NCBI GenBank assembly: GCA_002437725.1 | Contig: DJRF01000006.1 | Location: 1 to 50,313 of the forward strand | Reading direction: 5' to 3' | Length of the DNA stretch: 50,313 nucleotides | Source of the DNA: Treponema sp. UBA6367 | GTDB taxonomy: Bacteria > Spirochaetota > Spirochaetia > Treponematales > Treponemataceae | In this document: positions 17,343-25,475 of the stretch, in pieces | Layout: each line of letters opens with the position of its first letter | Numbering within the stretch: position 1 is the stretch's first letter | Position numbers and translations under genes: made by a program | The notes under the pieces: model-generated | What the model was told of the DNA's origin: nothing | The model's database searches: none | Seen by the model: the letters and a program-made list of their open reading frames with translations, nothing else

Positions 17343-18491
17343 ATGCTAAGTACTCGTATGAAAAATCTTCATCCCTATGTTCCTGGTGAGCAGCCTAAAG
17401 ATAGGGAATATATAAAGCTCAATGCAAATGAAAATCCTTATCCTCCTTGCAAGCAGGTTTCGGAAGCGGTCGCAGAATTTGTAAAAAATCACAGCGAAAA
17501 AATTGCTCTTTATCCTGATCCTGACTCTAACGAGTTGAAATCGGCTGTTGCGCAAATGTTGAATGTAACAGGTGGCGTTTTATGCAATTGCACTGTAAAT
17601 AAAAATGAATGTTCTTGCTCTGAATCAGATAAAATTGGTTTTGAAATCACTCCAGAAATGATTTATGTTGGAAATGGAAGTGATGAAGTTCTTTCGTTTT
17701 TGTTTTATGCATTTATAGACAGTTCTGAAAAGTTAGTTCTTCCTAAGTTCACTTACAGTTTTTATCCTGTTTATGCAGGCTTTTATGGAATTCCTTTGGA
17801 TACTGTTCCTATGAACGATGACTGGTCGCTAAATACAGAAGAAATGCTTTTGCACGCTCAAAAAAATAACTCTTCAATTATTTTTGCAAATCCAAATGCT
17901 CCTAGCGGGATTGCTTTAAAACGCAGCGAAATTCGTCAAATGTTGCTAAAGGCAAATTCTAACAAGATTTTTATAGTTGACGAAGCATACTGCGATTTTG
18001 GAGAAGAAAGTTGTATCCCTCTTTTAAAAGAGTTTAAAAATCTTGTTATCGTGCGGACGTTTAGCAAAAGTCTTTGTGCGGCTGGCTCAAGGCTAGGTTA
18101 TGCTGTAGCTTCACCAGAATTAATAAACGCAATTACAACCGTAAAAAATTCATTAAATCATTTTCCTGTTGATTCAATTGCGCAAGAGTTAGGAAAAGCC
18201 GTTTGCAAAAATCTTGGATATTATGCAGCTTGTGCAAAAAAAATAGTTGAAGAGCGAAATTCTTTTACTGAATTTTTGCTTTCTTTGGGCTGGGAAGTTG
18301 TGCCTTCAAAAACCAACTTTGTTTTGGCGAAAAATCCGAAAGTTTCCGGAGAAATTGTGTATAAAAAAATAAAAGAGAAAGGAATTCTTGTTCGCCATTT
18401 TTCAACGCCGGGAATTGAAGATTATGTAAGAATTACAATAGGCACAAAAGAACAAATGGAAAAACTTAAAAATATTATAAAAACAATTTGA
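17343..18491 (+). CDS. hisC: histidinol-phosphate aminotransferase-like PLP enzyme
   Basis: 382-aa class I/II aminotransferase, probably acting in histidine synthesis. The N-terminus IKLNANENPYPP, YVGNGSDEVLSF, the IIFANPNAPSG substrate loop, VDEAYCDF and the PLP lysine in RTFSKSLCAAGSRLGYA fit HisC. Between residues 76 and 97 is an insert with four cysteines (C81, C83, C90, C92) that I do not know from other HisC proteins. No other his genes are nearby, so a broader aminotransferase role remains possible. The next gene follows after 7 nt, probably in one operon. Confidence 0.85.
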   Translation: MLSTRMKNLHPYVPGEQPKDREYIKLNANENPYPPCKQVSEAVAEFVKNHSEKIALYPDPDSNELKSAVAQMLNVTGGVLCNCTVNKNECSCSESDKIGFEITPEMIYVGNGSDEVLSFLFYAFIDSSEKLVLPKFTYSFYPVYAGFYGIPLDTVPMNDDWSLNTEEMLLHAQKNNSSIIFANPNAPSGIALKRSEIRQMLLKANSNKIFIVDEAYCDFGEESCIPLLKEFKNLVIVRTFSKSLCAAGSRLGYAVASPELINAITTVKNSLNHFPVDSIAQELGKAVCKNLGYYAACAKKIVEERNSFTEFLLSLGWEVVPSKTNFVLAKNPKVSGEIVYKKIKEKGILVRHFSTPGIEDYVRITIGTKEQMEKLKNIIKTI

Positions 18492-18498
18492 GGTTAGC

Positions 18499-19176
18499 AT
18501 GAAATTTTTAGTATTATCAGATATTCACGGAAATATTTCTGTTCTTAAAAAGCTTGAAAACGAGTTTAAAAATGCGGATGCGGTTTTGTTTGCTGGCGAT
18601 TTTTGCGAATGTTTTAAACCAGAAACTTCAAAACCTGCTCTTGATGCTCTTGTAAAAATGCACGATGAAATTTATGCAGTTCTAGGAAACTGTGACGAGC
18701 CTGAATTTATAGAAGAACTTGAAAATGCTGGCATAAATGCAGAAAGAGTTCTTAATTATACAGACGGAATTGCAATTGTAGGTTCAGGCGGAGGAAGCTA
18801 TTTTACAGGAAAAACTCCAAACGAAAGGTCTGAAGATGATTTGATTTCTGATTTTAGCATTCTTGGAGAAGGCGAATGGTCAAACCTAATAATGATAAGC
18901 CATAATCCTCCAAAGGATACTGTCTGCGATGCAGTAAATGAAAAATTGCATGCTGGCTCACAAAAGTTTAGGGAACTGATTGAAGAAAAAAAGCCGTTAG
19001 CTGTAGTTTGTGGGCACATTCACGAAGGTTGCGGAATAGATAAAATTGGAGAAACTGTGATTATAAATCCCGGCAGTTTAAGCGATGGAAAATATGCAGT
19101 TTTAGAAACGGCCGTAAAAGATAAAAAGCCTCAAGTTGTTTGCGCCCAGTTAAGAAATATTTCTAAAACGGAATAA
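18499..19176 (+). CDS. YfcE/MJ0936-type metallophosphoesterase
   Basis: 225-aa cytosolic phosphodiesterase of the calcineurin-like fold. All metal-binding motifs are present: DIHGN (8-12), AGDFCE, GNCDEPE, SHNPP and CGHIHEGCG, then NPGSLSDGKYAV near the C-terminus, typical of the YfcE/MJ0936 subfamily. The natural substrate is unknown. The ATG has GAGG upstream and lies 7 nt after hisC, so the two genes share a transcript. Confidence 0.88.
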   Translation: MKFLVLSDIHGNISVLKKLENEFKNADAVLFAGDFCECFKPETSKPALDALVKMHDEIYAVLGNCDEPEFIEELENAGINAERVLNYTDGIAIVGSGGGSYFTGKTPNERSEDDLISDFSILGEGEWSNLIMISHNPPKDTVCDAVNEKLHAGSQKFRELIEEKKPLAVVCGHIHEGCGIDKIGETVIINPGSLSDGKYAVLETAVKDKKPQVVCAQLRNISKTE

Positions 19177-19225
19177 TATGAAAGATGGGGTCTGCGGTAA
19201 TTTTTAAACTCGGCTTAAAATCTCT

Positions 19226-20176
19226 TTATTCTTTTGTTGCTGTCCTTGCAATTCTGAATCCCATGTAGTTGTAATATTCATTTGGGTCAAAACTGTATCG
19301 GTCTGCTGTGTATATAAACATTGTATATTCAGAGAAGCTCCCACCGCGGCTTACCCTTTGTTCTGCATAGTTAGGTCCCATTGCAAGTTGACCTGCTTTT
19401 TGTTCCTGATAGATTTCTGAAAACCAATCCCAGCAGTATTCAAGGACATTTCCACTCATGTCAAAAATTCCTGCTGCGTTTGCGTTACCTGTAGCTGGAA
19501 AGGATAAAGTTTCTTTTTCAAAAGGTGTTCCTGCAGTTCCTACAATTTTAGTTCGGTCTGTGTTTGTCCAAATCCATGCATATTCTTGCGAAAAATCTTC
19601 CGTTGAATTTTCAGCTAAATCTCCGCTTACTCGGTTACCCCTTTGCATGCCGTTAGCTGTATATCTTGCTGCATACTCCCATTCTGCTTCTGAAGGCAGT
19701 CTATAACCGTTTGCTTCCCAATTGCAGCTTGCAAGATCGCAAGCTGCTGTGTTAGAAGAGTCTTTAAGAACAACGCCTTTGTACGTGTAGCATGGAGTTA
19801 AGCCGTTTAGCTCGCTTATGGCGTTGCACCAAATGATTGCATCATACCAAGTTATGTTTGTTACTGGTTGACCATATCCGTTTTGGGTAGGCTTTTTGCC
19901 GTTTTTTCCCTCAGAGCCTTCAAGTCCATTGTGGGCAAAGTTATATCCTAATGCCTTTGCATTTTTTACGGTTTCGTACCACAGGTTATAAGTCGTTTCA
20001 TATTTGTTTATAAAAAAGGATTTTACAGAGCGTTTTGTTTTGTAAGTTTGAACATCTTCGCCAATTGTATAAGTTCCCGCAGGCAAGAAAACCATGTCTA
20101 TTTCAGAAAATGCATCACTTGCCCAAAAAAAACTTGCTGCAGATAAATATAAAAAAACTAAAAAAATCTTTTTCAT
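19226..20176 (-). CDS. secreted SUMF1/formylglycine-generating-enzyme-fold protein
   Basis: 316 aa: signal peptide (KKIFLVFLYLSAASFFWA), then a full FGE-sulfatase domain. Landmarks are DMVFLPAGTYTIGE, NKYETTYNLWYETVKNA, VTNITWYDAIIWCNA, GYRLPSEAEWEYAAR, FDMSGNVLEYCWDWF, RVSRGGSF and YMGFRIARTA. No sulfatase is nearby, and members with this layout in spirochaetes are often non-enzymatic surface proteins, so activity should not be assumed. The ATG at 20176 has GGAAGG upstream. The leader carries a family C repeat. Confidence 0.85.
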   Translation of the reverse strand: MKKIFLVFLYLSAASFFWASDAFSEIDMVFLPAGTYTIGEDVQTYKTKRSVKSFFINKYETTYNLWYETVKNAKALGYNFAHNGLEGSEGKNGKKPTQNGYGQPVTNITWYDAIIWCNAISELNGLTPCYTYKGVVLKDSSNTAACDLASCNWEANGYRLPSEAEWEYAARYTANGMQRGNRVSGDLAENSTEDFSQEYAWIWTNTDRTKIVGTAGTPFEKETLSFPATGNANAAGIFDMSGNVLEYCWDWFSEIYQEQKAGQLAMGPNYAEQRVSRGGSFSEYTMFIYTADRYSFDPNEYYNYMGFRIARTATKE

Positions 20177-20222
20177 TTTTCCTTCCAAAAAAAAAGTCAA
20201 GATTAAAACTTCAGTTTTATGA

Positions 20223-20295
20223 TTGACTTTTTAAGTTGTTTCGCAACGAAGTGAGAAACAACAGTTAATAAGAAAGTTTGCAACGCAAACTTGAA
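20223..20295 (-). repeat. intergenic repeat family C, copy 1 (leader of the FGE-fold gene)
   Basis: Read towards the gene it contains AAGTTTGCGTTGCAAACTT (8-bp stem) and TTGTTTC/GAAACAA arms, then a TTAAAAAGTCAA segment. A diverged copy in the same relative orientation precedes the amylase gene (44108-44183). The copy is flanked by TTGACTTTTT (20223-20232) and AAAAAAGTCAAG (near 20341-20352), which look like short terminal inverted repeats. Confidence 0.65.
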
Positions 20296-20297
20296 AA

Positions 20298-20330
20298 GAT
20301 AAAAACAGACACCATTTTGGCTGTTTTATC
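20298..20330 (-). terminator. probable corA terminator
   Basis: On the minus strand GATAAAACAG pairs with CTGTTTTTATC and is followed by a short T-run. It lies just downstream of the corA stop. The T-run is short, so efficiency is uncertain. Confidence 0.5.
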
Positions 20331-20373
20331 TTCCTTCCATAAAAAAGTCAAGCGTAAGTTATTTAAAAATTTA

Positions 20374-21429
20374 TTACGTTTCTTGAAGGGCATCCTCTAT
20401 TGACTTTAGACGCCTGGCATTCTTCTTTGCCTTTTTAATTTGTGAAATTTTTATATGAGGTTCTCGCTTTCGTTTGTTAGGAACTTTTCTTTCTGATATT
20501 CCCAAGAAAAAATTTGTTATAAATATAGAACCAAGACAAATTCCGCAAATTAATGCTGCAGCCCATCTTCCAAATCTAACAAATGGAAGTTCAACATTCA
20601 TTCCCCAAAAGCTTGTTATAAATGTTGGAACCATCATCAGAATATTCAAAATAGAAAGGCGCTTCATGTACATATTTAAGTTGTTGTTTATAACAGAGTC
20701 AAACGCATCTAAAATTCCTACAAGGACATTTCTGTACGTGTCTGCCATTTCAATAGCCTGTCTGTTGTCAACCTCAACGTCATTTAGCCAATCAATATCA
20801 TCATAGTCGAGTTTTATAAGTTTTGTCATGTGAAATTTTTCTAGAAGAAGCTGGTTGCTTTTTAATGATGTTGTAAAATATACAAGAGATTTTTCAAGGC
20901 TAAGCAATTGTAAAATTTCTTTGTTTTCTACTGTGAATTGAAATTCATTTTGAATGGCAGAACTTCTTCTGTTTATTTCTTTTAGATAGCGCAAGAAGGT
21001 AAGGTCTGCTCTTGAAAGAAATCTCATTATCATTGCTGGAAAATCTGCCAAGCTAATTCCTTTTATTCTGCCTGAAGCGAAATCTTTTAGAACTTCGCAG
21101 TCTGTCCAGCAAATTGTTATTAAATAGTTTGCTTTTATTATAATTCCCAGCGGAATTGTAAAATACTGCGTTTCAGAGGAAGGTTCAAATATTGGAAGAC
21201 GAATAATTGTAAGCACATAGTCATCGGTTGCTTCTAGCCGCGACTGTTCGTCTGGGTCAAGAATATCCAAAATATGTTCCGGCTCAATGTTGAATTTAGA
21301 TTGAAGCAGTTCAACGTCATCTCTAGTTACAATTCTTGCATCCACCCAAGTTCTATCAGCTTCATTTAGATTCTCTTCTTTTTCTCGAAATAGTTTTCCG
21401 TCTTCGTTTTGCTGCCAATATGTAATCAT
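20374..21429 (-). CDS. corA: CorA-type divalent cation transporter
   Basis: 351 aa. A large cytosolic N-terminal domain (residues 1 to about 255) is followed by two C-terminal membrane segments (about 258-276 and 290-310). The signature GMN of the pore is at 276-278 (SFWGMNVELPF). It moves Mg2+ or a similar cation into the cell as a pentamer. The C-terminal tail is strongly basic (KRKREPHIKISQIKKAKK), longer than in E. coli CorA. The ATG at 21429 is preceded by AGGA. The start codon lies inside a predicted hairpin, part of a structured leader (21422-21550). Confidence 0.93.
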   Translation of the reverse strand: MITYWQQNEDGKLFREKEENLNEADRTWVDARIVTRDDVELLQSKFNIEPEHILDILDPDEQSRLEATDDYVLTIIRLPIFEPSSETQYFTIPLGIIIKANYLITICWTDCEVLKDFASGRIKGISLADFPAMIMRFLSRADLTFLRYLKEINRRSSAIQNEFQFTVENKEILQLLSLEKSLVYFTTSLKSNQLLLEKFHMTKLIKLDYDDIDWLNDVEVDNRQAIEMADTYRNVLVGILDAFDSVINNNLNMYMKRLSILNILMMVPTFITSFWGMNVELPFVRFGRWAAALICGICLGSIFITNFFLGISERKVPNKRKREPHIKISQIKKAKKNARRLKSIEDALQET

Positions 21430-21550
21430 TATAAAATCCTAAAAAAGTGATTACCTTTGCAGAATTTTTTTAGAATTCTGTAGAGGCATTGCGCATGACA
21501 TACGCGTTAAAAAAATTGGCGGAACTGCCACCGTCGTCCATAAATGCCTC
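21422..21550 (-). promoter_or_regulatory. structured corA leader, candidate metal-responsive RNA
   Basis: On the minus-strand RNA, GAGGCATT (21550-21543) pairs with AATGCCTC (21490-21483), closing a multibranch domain with TGGC/GCCA (21530-21517) and GCGTAT/ATGCGC (21505-21491) hairpins. The latter contains a G-U pair that would be C-A on the other strand, favouring minus-strand RNA. A CAGAATT/AATTCTG hairpin (21480-21460) follows. Finally GTAATCA (21454-21448) pairs with TGATTAC (21428-21422), burying the start codon and looping out the AGGA ribosome site. I cannot match it to a known riboswitch class. Confidence 0.55.
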
Positions 21551-21687
21551 CCATAAAATCTAATACTGTTGATAATATCACAATATTTGTAAAAAAGTAT
21601 CTATTTCAATAAAAAATTTGTGAAAAAAATGTAAAAAAAATGCGTTTTTAAAGTGTTTATTAGTGAATTATTAATAGGAGGCTTGCA

Positions 21688-22146
21688 GTGAATGAAAAAA
21701 ACTTTAAAAGTGATAATAAGATTATTTTGGTGTTTTTACTAATAATAGTTTTTTTTCTTTTTAGTTCTTTTACTTGTTCAAAAGTTAATTTAAAAGAATG
21801 TCCTTATAGTATTTGCGGTGAATTATTTTTTAATCGAAACGGGATTAATACAGGTTTTGAAATTTTAATAGAAAATAATAGCGAAAAGCCTTTTGAACAG
21901 TTTACAATAATATTTAGTTTGTTTGATGAAGATGGCGAACCTGTATTTGATTCAAACTGGGTTTCTATTAATGTTGAAAAAACTATTTTGCCTGACGAAA
22001 CTTATTCTTATATCGTTAATATTGAAGACTTCTTAAATATTGATGAAGAGCAAAACCTTATGCTGGATTATCTTTATCTTAGTAAAATTGCTTTTTTTGA
22101 TAAAAAAGTTTGGGAAGATCCTTTTGGTCTTTATGCAGTTGACTAA
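21688..22146 (+). CDS. small lipoprotein-like protein of unknown function
   Basis: 152 aa, starting with GTG at 21688 (GGAGG 6-10 nt upstream). A hydrophobic signal (IILVFLLIIVFFLFSSFTC) ends at a cysteine that could be lipidated. The mature part looks like one beta-sandwich (GFEILIENNSEKPFEQFTII, FSLFDEDGEPVFDSNWV), as in small conserved FxLYD-like domains; the family is not certain. Divergent from corA and convergent with the carboxylase subunit gene. Confidence 0.65.
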   Translation: MNEKNFKSDNKIILVFLLIIVFFLFSSFTCSKVNLKECPYSICGELFFNRNGINTGFEILIENNSEKPFEQFTIIFSLFDEDGEPVFDSNWVSINVEKTILPDETYSYIVNIEDFLNIDEEQNLMLDYLYLSKIAFFDKKVWEDPFGLYAVD

Positions 22147-22164
22147 TAATTTTGCGAATTAGAT

Positions 22165-22260
22165 TAAATAATCCAAACTTCGAGTTTTTAGGAAAATGAA
22201 CAAAATCGCTGAAAGCTTTTTTTCAACAGTTATAAAAAACTCGAAGTTTGGGCTAATTAG
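22165..22260. repeat. intergenic repeat family A, copy 1
   Basis: Arms CCAAACTTCGAGTTTTTA (22173-22190) and AAAAACTCGAAGTTTGG (about 22235-22251) form a long near-perfect palindrome around about 45 nt that includes CGCTGAAAGC. It fills the gap between two convergent genes, ending 1 nt before the stop codon of the carboxylase gene. It could terminate both transcripts. Confidence 0.75.
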
Positions 22261-22261
22261 A

Positions 22262-23752
22262 TTACAAAGGTATGTTGCCGTGTTTCTTTTCTACTTTATC
22301 TGCAGAACGTTTTGTTTCAAGGAAGTTAAAACTTTGAGCAACGTACTTGCGTGTATCAGAAGGTTTTATTACTTCAGAAATGTAACCACGTTTTGCAGCA
22401 ATTGTCGGGGTCATTATTTCCTGTTCGTATTGAGCTTTCTTTTCAGCAACATATTCTGCTTTTTCTGGATCTTTAAGTTCTTTTGCATAAAGAATTCCTA
22501 CGGCTCCGTCTGCGCCCATCACTGCAATTTCTGAAGCTGGCCAGGCGTATACAAAGTCTGCGCCGATGTGTTTTGAACACATTGCAATGTAAGCTCCGCC
22601 ATAAGCTTTTCTTGTAATAACAGTTACCTTTGGAACGGTTGATTCGCTGTATGCATAAATCACTTTTGCGCCGTGTCTTATAATGCCTTTTTGTTCTTCC
22701 TGTGGACCTGGAATAAATCCTGGAACATCTACAAAGGTGAGCAAAGGGATATTGTAGGCATCGCAATAGCGAACGTGGCGAGCAATTTTGTCGGAAGCAT
22801 CGCAATCAAGAACTCCGCCCATTCCTGCCGGATTGTTTGCGATAATTCCAACAGAACGACCTTCTATTTTTGCAAAGCCCGTTAAGCAGTTAATAGCGAA
22901 TTCCGCAGAAGTTTCAAAGAAAGAATCATCGTCAACGACATTGTTTATAACACTTCTCATGTCATAGCCCTGACGGGAATTTTCTGGCAGAACTTTTTCA
23001 ATAGCGCGAGTCTTTTTGTACTCATCGTATTTGAACTTTGCAGCCTTGGCAAGGTCGTCTCCATAGTAGTGAGGAATATAGTCCAAAAGGGCTCTGACTT
23101 TGTCAAAACATTCTGGTTCAGAAATGCAGCGGAAGTGAGCGACCCCTGATTTTTTTGAATGAATTGAAGCTCCTCCAAGGTCCTCTGCAGAAATGTCCAT
23201 GAACATTACTGACTTTACAACTTTTGGTCCTGTTATGAAAAGCTGTGAAATTTGATCGACCGCAAAAATAAAATCTGTTATTCCAGGAGAATAAACTGCG
23301 CCTCCAGCACAAGGTCCTGCAATAATTGAAATTTGCGGAACTGAGCCCGAAGCGCGAACATTTTGATAGAAAAGGTCGCCATAACCGCAAAGAGCGTCTA
23401 CTCCTTCTTGGATGCGAGCTCCGCCAGAGTCGTTGATTCCAATAACAGGGCAGCGAGCTTCAATCGCTTTGTCGATTAATTCTGCAATTTTTTCTCCGTG
23501 CATGTGTCCAAGCGAGCCGCCTTGAACTGTAAAGTCTTGTGCGTATATTGCAACCTTTCTGCCATTTATTTTTCCAAAACCAGTTATAACGCCATCGTAT
23601 GGAATGTCCTTTTTTTCCATTCCAAAACTAGTGCAGTTGTGGCGTACTCCTGAATATATTTCAACAAAAGAATCTTTGTCGCAAAGATGGTTGATGCGTT
23701 CTATAGCGTGGAATTTGCCTTTTGCATGTTGTTTTTCAACATCATATTCCAT
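22262..23752 (-). CDS. acyl-CoA carboxylase/decarboxylase carboxyltransferase (beta-type) subunit
   Basis: 496 aa with two crotonase-fold carboxyltransferase halves. N-half: YAQDFTVQGGSLGHMHGEKI, INDSGGARIQEGVDAL and AGPCAGGAVYSPGITDF. C-half: NNPAGMGGVLDCDASDKIARH, LTFVDVPGFIPG, RKAYGGAYIAMCSKHIGAD and ASEIAVMGADGAVGILY. The glycine-rich oxyanion loops are intact. It could be a propionyl-CoA carboxylase beta chain or the alpha chain of a methylmalonyl-CoA decarboxylase; sequence alone does not decide. No biotin carrier, biotin carboxylase or membrane pump gene is adjacent. GGAGG precedes the ATG. Confidence 0.88.
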   Translation of the reverse strand: MEYDVEKQHAKGKFHAIERINHLCDKDSFVEIYSGVRHNCTSFGMEKKDIPYDGVITGFGKINGRKVAIYAQDFTVQGGSLGHMHGEKIAELIDKAIEARCPVIGINDSGGARIQEGVDALCGYGDLFYQNVRASGSVPQISIIAGPCAGGAVYSPGITDFIFAVDQISQLFITGPKVVKSVMFMDISAEDLGGASIHSKKSGVAHFRCISEPECFDKVRALLDYIPHYYGDDLAKAAKFKYDEYKKTRAIEKVLPENSRQGYDMRSVINNVVDDDSFFETSAEFAINCLTGFAKIEGRSVGIIANNPAGMGGVLDCDASDKIARHVRYCDAYNIPLLTFVDVPGFIPGPQEEQKGIIRHGAKVIYAYSESTVPKVTVITRKAYGGAYIAMCSKHIGADFVYAWPASEIAVMGADGAVGILYAKELKDPEKAEYVAEKKAQYEQEIMTPTIAAKRGYISEVIKPSDTRKYVAQSFNFLETKRSADKVEKKHGNIPL

Positions 23753-23874
23753 TTGATGACCTCCAAAAATTGCTTACGAGCGTAAAAATTATATTCAAAC
23801 TATCTTAAAAAATGATAATGAATTAAGAATTATAAGTCAATATGACAAATATTGTAAAAAACGTCAGTTTGATT

Positions 23875-25470
23875 CTAGTATCCGCGCCGGTCCAAGCGTT
23901 CTTTTTCTGCTATTACGGCAGCATCTGTTGGAACCCATTCATATTTTGTTCTAAGAAGTCTATTTGCATTTAGAACGTCATTGTTGCAAAAAGCAAGCTG
24001 AATTTTTAAATCTTTGGCAATATCTGCGGGAAAGAATTTTTTAGTCGTGTAAGATTCTTTAAGTTCTGTTATTTGCCAACTGTTTTTAATCCAGGAAAGT
24101 TTTACAATTGTTGTATATTCGTCAACATTTATCATGCTGTCAGCTGTATTTATTAAAAAATAGTGGACTGCATGATTTTCTTCCTGTGAAAAATTTATTT
24201 TTCGGCTTTTGTACTTTTGCGAAACTGGAGAATGTTCTTTCCTAGTGGGAACTTTTATGTCTAGCTCGGTATTTATTGAATCTATTGAAAAGTTTGTAAT
24301 TCCAAAAATTCTGTGAGAAAACTGTTTTGAAGATTCCGGCTCAAAAAACAGCCAGTTTTCAGGAGTTGAAATTCCAGAGTCAAAGTTGTATGCGGAACGC
24401 ATTGATTCTGCAATTGAAATTTGAGGAAGGCTTGATGTGTATCTTTTGGCTTGAAGGCAATTTTTTGCAGCAAGGTTCATGTACTCTGTGTCCATGTTGT
24501 GCAAGCCTTTGTAAAAAACTTCTACAACTTCTTTTGAACTAAGGCCTAGAAGGGTTGGCTTTTTTTGTTGTTCCTTTACAATAAGGCAAGTCAGTGTCGC
24601 TATAAACAAAATCGCAAAAGTTATGCCCAAATAAAGAATTTTATTTTTTCGGATTGTTTTTATTCTTTTGATTTTGTTTTTTTGGCGCTGCAAGAAAAGC
24701 TTTTGCCTGTTCAAAAAATCTTCTTGGGACATTGTCTTTCTATTTTTTAAGTCTGAAAAGAGTTCTGTTTTTAAAATGTCTAATGGAAATGTTTTTTGGC
24801 AAAAAGTTCCTTCAATTCCAGTGTTAATGCTTTTTGCAAGAAGTTCTGAAATTCCATTGATTTTGTATTCAATTGGCAAAAATGCCTTGAACGACATAGC
24901 GCTCGACAATTCTTCTTCGGTTTTAAAATCGTAAGCAGAAGAACCGGTTAGGGCAAAGTAAGCGATGTTTGATTCCATATATCTTCTTGCGCTTTGCCCG
25001 TCTAGAATGGAATTTTTCCATTTGTTTTGAGTCTGGTTGTAAAATTCGTTTCCACAAGCCCTGCAACTGCGGTCAAAAAGATTTTCTGGCAAAAACAAAA
25101 TTGAATTTTCGTTATACAAAATGCCGCTAAGACCGTTGCACGGCAGGGGAATATTATTTTCTATGGCGCTGTCGTATGCGCAGCACAAATCAAAAAGAAT
25201 TTTTTTCCGGTTTTCTGAAAAATCTTCAAGCAGTTCATTTACTGTTTTCGCAGAGCAAAATTTTCCGCAAAAGTAAACTTCTCCGTCGAGCGATTTTGTT
25301 TCTGTAAAGTTCCATCTTATAAAATGCGAAAAGTTTCCGTCAGGATTTTTTTCTGCAATATAACCGTTCTCTTTCATTAGAAGGGAAACTTTTGCTTTTC
25401 CAAAAGACTCTTCATCAAATTTTGAATTGAGCATAACGCTGTCATTTTGAACTATAAGAAGATTTTTCAT
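23875..25470 (-). CDS. unknown membrane protein in the hflKC operon, degenerate kinase-like N-domain
   Basis: 531 aa with one membrane span (ILYLGITFAILFIATLTCLIV, about 285-305). The basic stretch before it (KNKIKRIKTIRKNK) places the N-terminal part in the cytosol. Segments YFALTGSSAYDFKTEEELSS and PIEYKINGISELLAKSINTG resemble the C-lobe of a protein kinase, but no P-loop or HRD/DFG motif is seen, so at most a pseudokinase. The external half (GLSSKEVVEVFYKGLHNMDT to SWIKNSWQITELKES) looks like an NTF2-like domain. The start lies 5 nt past the hflC stop, so it is the third gene of that operon. Confidence 0.6.
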   Translation of the reverse strand: MKNLLIVQNDSVMLNSKFDEESFGKAKVSLLMKENGYIAEKNPDGNFSHFIRWNFTETKSLDGEVYFCGKFCSAKTVNELLEDFSENRKKILFDLCCAYDSAIENNIPLPCNGLSGILYNENSILFLPENLFDRSCRACGNEFYNQTQNKWKNSILDGQSARRYMESNIAYFALTGSSAYDFKTEEELSSAMSFKAFLPIEYKINGISELLAKSINTGIEGTFCQKTFPLDILKTELFSDLKNRKTMSQEDFLNRQKLFLQRQKNKIKRIKTIRKNKILYLGITFAILFIATLTCLIVKEQQKKPTLLGLSSKEVVEVFYKGLHNMDTEYMNLAAKNCLQAKRYTSSLPQISIAESMRSAYNFDSGISTPENWLFFEPESSKQFSHRIFGITNFSIDSINTELDIKVPTRKEHSPVSQKYKSRKINFSQEENHAVHYFLINTADSMINVDEYTTIVKLSWIKNSWQITELKESYTTKKFFPADIAKDLKIQLAFCNNDVLNANRLLRTKYEWVPTDAAVIAEKERLDRRGY

Positions 25471-25475
25471 TAATT

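Noticed and set aside
19226..20176. Annotation of the FGE-fold protein as a sulfatase-activating enzyme.
   Set aside because: No sulfatase is nearby and the fold is common in non-enzymatic proteins; the active-site cysteines could not be confirmed by eye.
22165..22260. Repeats of family A considered as CRISPR-like units.
   Set aside because: Copies are kilobases apart, vary in length, have no spacer array and no cas genes are present.
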